NCBI RefSeq assembly: GCF_003584125.1
Contig: NZ_QXFL01000013.1
Coordinates: forward strand, 1-38,955
DNA from: Aurantiacibacter zhengii
Lineage (GTDB): Bacteria; Pseudomonadota; Alphaproteobacteria; Sphingomonadales; Sphingomonadaceae
Reading direction: 5' to 3'
Length of the DNA: 38,955 nucleotides
Shown: positions 32,344-38,955 of the stretch, piece by piece
Layout: each line of letters starts with the position of its first letter
How positions within the stretch are numbered: the first letter of the stretch is position 1
Notes under the pieces: generated by a model
What the model saw: only the letters and a program-made list of their open reading frames with translations
Databases searched by the model: none
What the model was told of the DNA's origin: nothing
Translations under genes and position numbers: made by a program

Positions 32344-35300
32344 CTAGCGGCGCGAACCGGCGGCGTCGTTCACGGCGACCTGCGCCGCTTCGTCTTCGGC
32401 GGCGGCACGGCTTCCTGACCCGTCGGCCAGCATTCCGTTGGTGGTGTTACCTACGACGAAGAAGGCGCCCCAGTAAAGCGGATGCGAATACTCGGTCGTA
32501 TTGATGAGTTCCACCTGGGCATCCTGCAGCGAGCCCGCGATATCACGAGTGCGGCCGCTGCCGTAAAAGCGACGGAAGAAGATGTCGGCGTCCTCGTTTG
32601 CGGAAGCTTCCCAGTATGTGGCCATGACCGCCCTGGCATTGGCGCTGAAGAACGCGCGAACCAGGCCGTCCAGCGTCTCGCCCGGCTGCGCGCCGCCCGC
32701 AAGCTGGCGGTTGCGCTCACCCAGTTCCGACGCGGTTTCGCACGCCGACAGCACGACGAGGTTAGCGTCGAGATTGAGATTTGGAATCTCGTCGAAGCTT
32801 AGCAGCATGTCCGAGCCTTCCTGGCCGAAGGACGTAAGCAGTGCGGCAGGCGATTGTTCGCAACCGAATTGCCCTTCAGATGCGCCGTGCGTGGCAAAAT
32901 GGAGGATCTTGTAATTGCTCAAGGTCCCACCGCGCGAACCGAGCGACAGCATGTTCTGGTCGGTGAACTCGTCGCCCGCGACAATGCGCGCTTCGCCAAT
33001 GCCCAGCGCCTCTGCTGCCAGTTCGATCTCGCGCCGGGGGATAGGGGCAAGGCCGCGGGTCAGGTTGGCCAGCTCGACCGGCTGCAGGACACACGGGCCG
33101 ATGCTGACGGCCTGCGAGAGGTTCGCCGCCTCTGACAGCGGGCGCGGATCGGCAAAACCGATCAGCGGTTCCGGCGCAGTCGATGCACCCAGTTGTCGCG
33201 AGGCGATAAAGGAACTGGGCGATATGGCGATGCTGATCGGTGCCTTCTGGATCAGGAACGGCACGTCCGAATAGTCGCGCGAAGCCCTCTGGCTCTGACG
33301 CCGGACGGCCGCCTGCGCATCGGTGACGAGCACCGCTGGCGACAGGGTGCGAAGAACCTGGCCGCCGTCTACGACCAGGGCAGTACGTCCTTCCAGCGCG
33401 TCATTGATCGGGCCGAACAGGCGTGAATACAGCACCGCCGACTGAAGGACGTCGAAAGAGCGAAGGTCATTCGAATCTTCAAGCGCACCGTCGATCGAAT
33501 CGCGGACACGCGCGACGACGGGCAGGAGGGAACTTGCCGATCCTGCAACCTTGTACGGCGTGGCGCCATTGGCATCGATCATCAGGCCGTAGATGGAATC
33601 GCCGATAACCGTCAGCTTCACATAGGTCTCGCCCGGGGCGAGCAGAGCCTGCATTTCAGCCAGGTCGGCGGGCCGGTCGCTGATGCGATTGATGCGGCCA
33701 TCGGATTGCAGCTGAGCGTTGATTTCGGTGCGCTGCTGTTCAAGGCGGGCGTATTCCGCCCGCGCCTCTGCCAGCGATTCATCGCCGGGCGCGGATTCCT
33801 GGATTTGCAGGCCCAGTTCCCGGTAACGACGCTCGATCTCCTCGCTGCTGCGGATCAGCGCGCCTATTTCCGGGTCAGCCCCGGCCTGAAGCTGCAACTG
33901 GCTAATCTGCCGGGCGGCCCCGCTCTCGCTGGTTATCTGCATGGCCTGGAAATAGTCGCCGAGGGCTGCGACATTTCCGCCTTCGCTGCGCTCGAGCAGC
34001 CGGTCGAGGTAAGGTTCCAGCGGCGCGGTGACGAATGCTGTCTGCTGGCCGCGGGAATTCAGCAACGATGCTACCGCCGCGCCGTAAGCCTCGTCGACCT
34101 CAGCCTGGGATGCGCCGCTCGCTTCCAGGATACTGGCGCGTTGCAACTGCAGTTCGGCGATTGCCGGTTCCGCGCCCGTGCCAACCCCGGCCAACGAACT
34201 GCGGACCAGCTTGGCCAGCGCCTCATCAAAAGCTGCCAGCGCGGCGTCGTAATTGCCGTCGGCTGCCTCGATCCGGCCAAGCTGGCGGTCGAGACGGGAC
34301 TCGAGCCAGAGCACGCCGGCACGGTCGACCCCAACCACGGTCTGCACGCTTTCGCGCGCCGCCGCGAGCGCCTCTCGCGCCAGTTCAAGATCATTGTCCG
34401 GCAGCGCTGCCACGCTAAGTGCCCAATAAGCCTGAGAGGTAAGAACCACTTCACGAAGGCGCTCGGCATCGGGCAGGTTCAGGGCATTGCGCACATCGCC
34501 GGTTACACGGCCCGCGTTCAGCAAGCTAATGCCTACAGGATCGAGCAACGGCTGGTCGCCTGACACCCGGTTCTCCAGAATGGGTGTCAGGATCGCCTTA
34601 GCCGCGGCGAAATCGCGCCGGTTGAGGGCGTGGAGACCGCGATAGATGGCGAGTTTGCGGCCAAGGATCCGCTCGCCTTCGATATCGGCAACGCGCAACA
34701 GCTCTTCTGCCTCGGAAAAACGATTGTCCGCGCTGCCGAAGAAACGCAGGTTCGAATCGGCAAGGCCGGCTTCCAGGTTCAGTTCGGCACGGATCGCCGG
34801 CGGCGTATTCGGCCCCACCTCGTTCAGCGCCGCCTTCAGCCGGTTGGACGCTGCCGCGTGGAGACCGAGGAAAATCTCGCGGGTCACCACCTGCAGCGTT
34901 TCGTTCAGATCCACTCGCGAACTAGCCACGGCGGTCGACGGTCTGGCCGGTGCCGGGGCAAGCTGCGCGTAATTCACGACATCGCGATCGGAGGTGACGC
35001 CGCCCGTGCTGTCGAAACCCGCGAGCAGGCGAGCCGTCTGCACACCTGCGCCAACGGCATCGGCAGCGGACGATATCTGCAGGGAAGTGGTACCGGCATC
35101 GGCGTTGATCACCGCGGTTTGCAGGCCCAGCGCGGGATCGTAGCAGCGCTGCGCCGTTGCGCTGTCGAAACCCTCAAGTGAAACCGGGGTCTGCGCGCCG
35201 CAACTGAGCGAACTGGCAAACGCCGCGCGGTCCGCCGGACTATCGAACAGCCGTACGCGGGCGAGGGCGCCGCTGGATTGCTGACCCCGGCAGTTGACCG

Positions 35301-35514
35301 AATAGGAGCGGGCAAATTTGACGGTCTCATCGCCGAAGCTGGGATCGCTCCAGTTCGCTGTCGCCTCGCACGGCGCGCCGACCGCATTGTTGCCGAGCGC
35401 CAGGCTGGTGCCCGTCGGATAGCTGGAAGTGGTGGCGCAACCCGCAGTCATAAGGGCGGAGAGACCGACCGCCGCGACGAGCCTTGCACGATTATCGCGT
35501 ACCATGTTCGTCAT
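32344..35514 (-). CDS. TPR-CHAT caspase-like lipoprotein next to the haemagglutinin-like gene
   Basis: CHAT proteins are caspase-fold Cys proteases, often activated by a partner. The 1056-residue product starts at ATG 35514, because AGAGGA lies upstream and this start overlaps nothing, whereas the in-frame ATG at 35556 lies inside the previous gene. It has a signal peptide with a possible lipobox (TAGC, C26), a domain of about 170 residues with several Cys, TPR-like helices (about 190-520), a coiled-coil (about 545-635, EYARLEQQRTEINAQL) and a C-terminal CHAT domain (about 720-1025). The catalytic dyad is H876 (FATHG) and C925 (LSACET). The gene begins one base after the adhesin stop codon, so the two are surely cotranscribed. 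A role in processing or anchoring the adhesin is inferred. Confidence 0.88.
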   Translation of the reverse strand: MTNMVRDNRARLVAAVGLSALMTAGCATTSSYPTGTSLALGNNAVGAPCEATANWSDPSFGDETVKFARSYSVNCRGQQSSGALARVRLFDSPADRAAFASSLSCGAQTPVSLEGFDSATAQRCYDPALGLQTAVINADAGTTSLQISSAADAVGAGVQTARLLAGFDSTGGVTSDRDVVNYAQLAPAPARPSTAVASSRVDLNETLQVVTREIFLGLHAAASNRLKAALNEVGPNTPPAIRAELNLEAGLADSNLRFFGSADNRFSEAEELLRVADIEGERILGRKLAIYRGLHALNRRDFAAAKAILTPILENRVSGDQPLLDPVGISLLNAGRVTGDVRNALNLPDAERLREVVLTSQAYWALSVAALPDNDLELAREALAAARESVQTVVGVDRAGVLWLESRLDRQLGRIEAADGNYDAALAAFDEALAKLVRSSLAGVGTGAEPAIAELQLQRASILEASGASQAEVDEAYGAAVASLLNSRGQQTAFVTAPLEPYLDRLLERSEGGNVAALGDYFQAMQITSESGAARQISQLQLQAGADPEIGALIRSSEEIERRYRELGLQIQESAPGDESLAEARAEYARLEQQRTEINAQLQSDGRINRISDRPADLAEMQALLAPGETYVKLTVIGDSIYGLMIDANGATPYKVAGSASSLLPVVARVRDSIDGALEDSNDLRSFDVLQSAVLYSRLFGPINDALEGRTALVVDGGQVLRTLSPAVLVTDAQAAVRRQSQRASRDYSDVPFLIQKAPISIAISPSSFIASRQLGASTAPEPLIGFADPRPLSEAANLSQAVSIGPCVLQPVELANLTRGLAPIPRREIELAAEALGIGEARIVAGDEFTDQNMLSLGSRGGTLSNYKILHFATHGASEGQFGCEQSPAALLTSFGQEGSDMLLSFDEIPNLNLDANLVVLSACETASELGERNRQLAGGAQPGETLDGLVRAFFSANARAVMATYWEASANEDADIFFRRFYGSGRTRDIAGSLQDAQVELINTTEYSHPLYWGAFFVVGNTTNGMLADGSGSRAAAEDEAAQVAVNDAAGSRR

Positions 35515-35515
35515 C

Positions 35516-38500
35516 TTACTGTTCCTCTGACGGAGTGATGCAAATGCCGTTTTCATCGAATTCCTCGCAGTCCGGCCCGACGTCGGAGAAGAGGCCCTCG
35601 TTATTGGTGCCGACCAGCGGATCGAACGGCAGCAGTACGTCGCTTTCCGAGCTGAACAGGTCGAACTGTTCGGAAGAGATTTCGACGATGGTGTTACCGA
35701 TGACCGTGTTCAGGCAGTCCGCGCCGCTGCGGATCTGGCAACCGTTGATGCGCGAGGCGAACGGCTGCACTTCGTCGTCGTCCAGAAGGATGACTATCGA
35801 AGGATCCGCCAGGGCCGCTGCGCGCCCTTCGAGGGTTTCGATGGTGCCGAAGATCGCAAAGGCATTGGTCGTATCGGTGGGATCGATGGTCAGGGTCTGC
35901 GAGATGTTCACGCCCGTCGTTTCCACCAGCGCCGTGCTGACTTCCCCGGAGTTCTGGAACAGCGCGGAATCGCCGTATACAACGTTGAGGTTGCTCGCTT
36001 CGAGGTAGGTCGCCGGGCCGCTGTAATCGAGGCCTGCATTATACAGCGAGGAGCCGGAGTTGCCGACGATCAGGGCACCCAGCAAGCCGCTGAAATTGCC
36101 TCCGCTGCCATCGCGCAGATCGATCATTTCCTGAATGAACGGCTGGGTCCCGAAGAGAATATCGTCAGCTCGCACCTGTAAGTCAGCCCCGGCAAACAAC
36201 AGGCTAGCCCGCTCGGTGTTCATGGAAATGGTGCCGGCAAGGCCGGTATTGGGCGCGCTGCCGCCGAACTGGAACAGTCCACCGGTGCCCGACCCGTCGA
36301 TAGCGCCGGTGAACGCTATATCGCCCGTGGTCGCGACGGTGAACGTTTCAGAACCGGCAGCACCATCGAAGGTAACACTGGAAACCTCGACATTGGTCGA
36401 ATTGGCCTGCAGCAACAGGTTCTGCGCCTCGATCCGGTTAAGTTCGGCATCGGTCAGCGCAAAGGCGCCGCCTCCATTCGATGCAGCGGCACCGAGGCGG
36501 ACCTGCGATGCGTCCTGCGATACCGTGAGTGTGGCGTCGCCTTCGGCTTTCAGCAGGCTACCAGAACCGAGGTCGATATCGGCCGAGGTGGTAAGCAAGT
36601 CGCTGCCCGCGGTTACGCTGCTGTTCGCGGCAACCGTTATCGTCCCGTCGGAGGTGATGGTCACATCACCGACCACGTTCGATGTCCCGCCGAACTGCAC
36701 ATTCGCCGGAGCATCCATTTGTCCGATGAGCAGGTTCGCACTGGACGTAATCGGCCCGGTGACGAGATTGCCGATCGCATCGATCGTTACGTTACCGCCG
36801 GTAGACCTTGCCGAACCAAGCGTGACAGCGCCGCCGCTATCGATTTCGACCGACACACCGCGTGCCGCGCCGGTAACGGTGAGGGGGCCATTCGTACTGG
36901 TCAGGTCGACACTGCCTGCACCGCTGCTGTCGCTATCCGCAGTGGCGCTGGCGAGGGTCGTAGCGTCCACCGAGTTTGTGGTGATGGCGTTGCCCGACGT
37001 AACCGCCTGCGCACCAATGGTAGTTCCGGCGGTCAGCGACACGTCGCGGCCTGCGGTGATGTCCAGCGAGGTTATGGAGCTTCCCGCGACCTGCGACACG
37101 TCACGAACCGCGGAAATGTTCTGAGTGGAAACGGAGGTTCCCGCAGTCTTCAGCACATCGCGGCCTGCGGAAATGTTCTGCGAAGAGATGGAGGTTTCTG
37201 CATCCAGTACCGCATCTCCGGTCGCCGACACGCTATCTGTCGTGATGGACGCGGTGCTCGAAGTAAGCTCCGCATTGCCGCCAGTCGCCTGGATCTGGCC
37301 GGTCCGGATGGTACCTGCGGCATCAATCTCCAGCAGGCCCCCGGTCGACCGGGTCAACGACAGCACACCGCCGTCGAAACCAAGCGTGGCATTACCACCG
37401 CTTGCGACATTCACTGTCACACCGCTTGTAGCGCCGGAAACCGTGAGCGGGCCGTCGGTGCTGGAAAGCGAGACCGAGCCTACGCCGCTGCCGTCACTGT
37501 CGGCAGTAACGCTAGCGAGCGTCATTCGATCGGCGGAAGTGACCGCAACGTCATCAGCCGCGCTTACCGCGCCGGTGGCAATCGTCGTTCCCGCATCCAG
37601 AATGGCATCGATACCTGCGGTTACCGATCCACCGTCGATGAAGGTACCTGCATCGAGCGAAGCATTATCCCCTGCCATAACCGTGGCAAATTCGATCGAC
37701 GTTCCTGCATCCAGCATGGCGTCACCCTCGGCGATGACATTCTGGGTGGAAATCCGTGTGCCCGCGTCGAGCGAGACGTCGGTCGCAAGGGCTGTAAGAT
37801 CGCCAGTGGAGATGGCCGTGTTGCTGACCACATCGATGGCATCGGCCACTACCTCGCCGCCGAAGGTGACGGTGTCGGGAGTGGTGCCCCCGCCGACGGT
37901 GAGCGATCCGAGCAAAGCGGCATCAGTCACGCCGGCGTTGATGGCACCGGTCATAACGGAACCTGCCGTATCGATCGCGATGTTCGCGCGGGTGTCATCA
38001 CCCCCCACGTTACGCGCATCGATGGTGCCGGTGGCGATGTTACCACCGCCCACGCTTTCGATGGCGATATTCCCGTTCGTGGCCGAGAGGTCCTGCGTAG
38101 TGATCGCGCCGTTCACGGTCGCATTGGCGGAATTGCCTGCGGTGATGGCAAGGTTGCCATCAGTTGCAGTCACATCGCCAAGCGCCGCTGCGCCGCCACT
38201 ATCGATATCGACATTCACCCCGCTGGAGGCCCCGGTAACGCGGAGCGGTCCATCGGTGCTGCCGAGTGAAAGATCGCCAACGCTACCGCCGTCATCGTTG
38301 GCAGTCGCGCTGCCGAGCACCATCCTGCCTTCCGACGTGGCCGTTATGTGATTGCCTGCCGTTACGTCTTCAGCCTGGATCGTTGTTCCGGCGACCAGCG
38401 AAACATCGAGATCTGCATCGATGTTCTGAGACGTGATGAAGGTATCGGCGGCAATCAGCGTATTACGGGTCGACGACACATTGGCAGTCGTGATGGAGCC

Positions 38501-38955
38501 GCCAGCCGAGGTCAGTTCGGCGTTGCCGCCGACTGCCTGTACCTGGCCGGTCCTGATATCGCCTGCGGCATCGATATCCAGCACGCCGCCGGTCGATTGC
38601 GTGAAGGAAAGCGTATTCCCGTCGACGCCAAGCGTCGCCGTGCCACCACTGTCGATGTCGACTGCGACACCGCTTGATGCGCCAGTCACTTTCAGCGGAC
38701 CGTTGGTGCTGGTGAGCGTGAGATCGCCGGTGCCGTTGTCATCGCTGTCCGCCGTGGCGCTTGTGAGCACCATATTGTCGATCGAATTGGCGACAATGTC
38801 ATTTCGTGCTGAAACATTCTGCGCTGTCAGCCGGGTCGCAGCATCGAGCAGGACGTCCGCGGTCGAAGAGACATCGCTGGTGGTAATTGCCCCACCAGCC
38901 GAGGTCAGTTCGGCGTTGCCGCCGACTGCCTGTACCTGGCCGGTCCTGATATCGC
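35516..38955 (-). CDS. Giant filamentous-haemagglutinin-like beta-helix protein, N-terminus outside window
   Basis: The frame is open from the window's right edge to TAA at 35516-35518, giving 1146 residues; the N-terminus is missing. The ATG at 38773 is internal. The sequence is rich in Gly, Ala, Ser, Thr, Asp and Val with almost no Cys, as in two-partner-secretion adhesins. It contains at least four copies of a block beginning LxSATADSDxxGxG and running to VDIDSGG (starting near 38773, 38323, 37525 and 36968), and tandem 19-residue units of the type SAGRDVxLxAGTSISxQNI, the length known for right-handed beta-helix coils of FHA. The C-terminal 270 residues are non-repetitive, acidic, contain NGCQIRSGADCLN and DCEEFDENGICI, and may be the secretion stop or CHAT target. 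The TpsB transporter is expected outside the window. Confidence 0.85.
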   Translation of the reverse strand, partial: DIRTGQVQAVGGNAELTSAGGAITTSDVSSTADVLLDAATRLTAQNVSARNDIVANSIDNMVLTSATADSDDNGTGDLTLTSTNGPLKVTGASSGVAVDIDSGGTATLGVDGNTLSFTQSTGGVLDIDAAGDIRTGQVQAVGGNAELTSAGGSITTANVSSTRNTLIAADTFITSQNIDADLDVSLVAGTTIQAEDVTAGNHITATSEGRMVLGSATANDDGGSVGDLSLGSTDGPLRVTGASSGVNVDIDSGGAAALGDVTATDGNLAITAGNSANATVNGAITTQDLSATNGNIAIESVGGGNIATGTIDARNVGGDDTRANIAIDTAGSVMTGAINAGVTDAALLGSLTVGGGTTPDTVTFGGEVVADAIDVVSNTAISTGDLTALATDVSLDAGTRISTQNVIAEGDAMLDAGTSIEFATVMAGDNASLDAGTFIDGGSVTAGIDAILDAGTTIATGAVSAADDVAVTSADRMTLASVTADSDGSGVGSVSLSSTDGPLTVSGATSGVTVNVASGGNATLGFDGGVLSLTRSTGGLLEIDAAGTIRTGQIQATGGNAELTSSTASITTDSVSATGDAVLDAETSISSQNISAGRDVLKTAGTSVSTQNISAVRDVSQVAGSSITSLDITAGRDVSLTAGTTIGAQAVTSGNAITTNSVDATTLASATADSDSSGAGSVDLTSTNGPLTVTGAARGVSVEIDSGGAVTLGSARSTGGNVTIDAIGNLVTGPITSSANLLIGQMDAPANVQFGGTSNVVGDVTITSDGTITVAANSSVTAGSDLLTTSADIDLGSGSLLKAEGDATLTVSQDASQVRLGAAASNGGGAFALTDAELNRIEAQNLLLQANSTNVEVSSVTFDGAAGSETFTVATTGDIAFTGAIDGSGTGGLFQFGGSAPNTGLAGTISMNTERASLLFAGADLQVRADDILFGTQPFIQEMIDLRDGSGGNFSGLLGALIVGNSGSSLYNAGLDYSGPATYLEASNLNVVYGDSALFQNSGEVSTALVETTGVNISQTLTIDPTDTTNAFAIFGTIETLEGRAAALADPSIVILLDDDEVQPFASRINGCQIRSGADCLNTVIGNTIVEISSEQFDLFSSESDVLLPFDPLVGTNNEGLFSDVGPDCEEFDENGICITPSEEQ
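36998..37228 (-). repeat. Tandem 57-bp (19-residue) coil repeats in the haemagglutinin-like gene
   Basis: Four consecutive 19-residue units end in QNI, QNI, LDI and QAV with the pattern SAxRDVxxxAGTSIxxQNI. At DNA level the two middle units share blocks such as GCGGAAATGTTCTG. Another group of four degenerate units lies at about 37540-37790 (pattern xAGxDAxLDAGTxIxxxxV). They encode predicted beta-helix coils. They are part of the coding sequence, not a CRISPR array. Confidence 0.75.
38502..38562. repeat. 61-bp perfect direct repeat, copy 1
   Basis: Identical over 61 bases to 38895-38955, which is cut by the window end and so may be longer. The two copies are 393 bases (131 codons) apart in the same frame and encode the block DIRTGQVQAVGGNAELTS. 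Perfect identity in a region otherwise degenerate at DNA level suggests recent duplication or gene conversion between modules. Confidence 0.9.
38895..38955. repeat. 61-bp perfect direct repeat, copy 2 (truncated by window edge)
   Basis: Second copy of the repeat at 38502-38562; it reaches the last base of the window. It shows that the modular repeat continues into the sequence beyond, so the full protein is larger than what is seen here. Confidence 0.9.

Noticed and set aside
32344..35514. CHAT lipoprotein as the missing TssJ
   Set aside because: TssJ is a small beta-sandwich lipoprotein of about 150-180 residues; this is a 1056-residue TPR-protease with no such domain.
36990..37790. Regularly spaced short repeats resembling a CRISPR array
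   Set aside because: Units are in frame, degenerate, 57 bases long without unique spacers, and encode beta-helix coils.
36135..38351. Long plus-strand open frames opposite the haemagglutinin-like gene
   Set aside because: They mirror the repeats of the minus-strand gene and show no domain; the minus strand encodes recognisable 19-residue beta-helix coils.

Overview
The window is a contiguous stretch of a GC-rich alphaproteobacterial chromosome. Protein sequences and codon use look like Sphingomonadales, probably Erythrobacteraceae; this placement is an inference from general resemblance, not from a marker gene. It is dominated by one almost complete type VI secretion system (T6SS) locus with a threonine-phosphorylation control module, and it ends in a large repetitive surface protein locus.

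Layout. (1) 1-2357, plus strand: the 3' two-thirds of a biotin-dependent acyl-CoA carboxylase alpha chain (propionyl-CoA carboxylase type) and a beta-carbonic anhydrase with a Tat signal and a good sigma70-type promoter. (2) 2503-15845, minus strand, read from right to left: OmpA-like protein, tssA, tssB, tssC, hcp, tagJ, tssE, tssF, tssG, clpV, then two unrecognised genes that are the best effector candidates. (3) 16063-20188, plus strand: vgrG, a small accessory protein and the FHA protein TagH. (4) 20202-29890, minus strand, read from right to left: tssK, tssL (with OmpA domain), tssM, tagF, pppA, ppkA, nearly all coupled by 4-base ATGA overlaps. (5) 30006-31430, plus strand: a membrane-anchored M23 peptidase. 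(6) 31427-38955, minus strand, read from right to left: a giant beta-helical haemagglutinin-like protein (its 5' end lies outside the window), a CHAT-protease lipoprotein with TPR repeats, a PAAR protein and a DUF4123 adaptor.

How it works together. TssB/C sheath, Hcp tube, VgrG/PAAR tip, TssA/E/F/G/K baseplate, TssL/M membrane complex and ClpV recycling ATPase form the injection machine; tssJ is not seen. PpkA (kinase), PppA (phosphatase), TagH (FHA) and TagF form the posttranslational switch. The sequence adds a clue: a KTVFxP motif occurs three times in the PpkA N-terminus and once at the very N-terminus of TssL, a likely set of phosphothreonine docking sites for the FHA protein.

The least conventional parts are the two genes after clpV, the M23 peptidase with a duplicated FDPxxW motif in its cytosolic tail, and the adhesin/CHAT/PAAR/DUF4123 gene run, which puts a surface-protein-plus-protease pair in one apparent transcription unit with T6SS tip-loading genes. 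No RNA gene, insertion sequence or CRISPR array was seen, and no gap between genes exceeds 300 bases.
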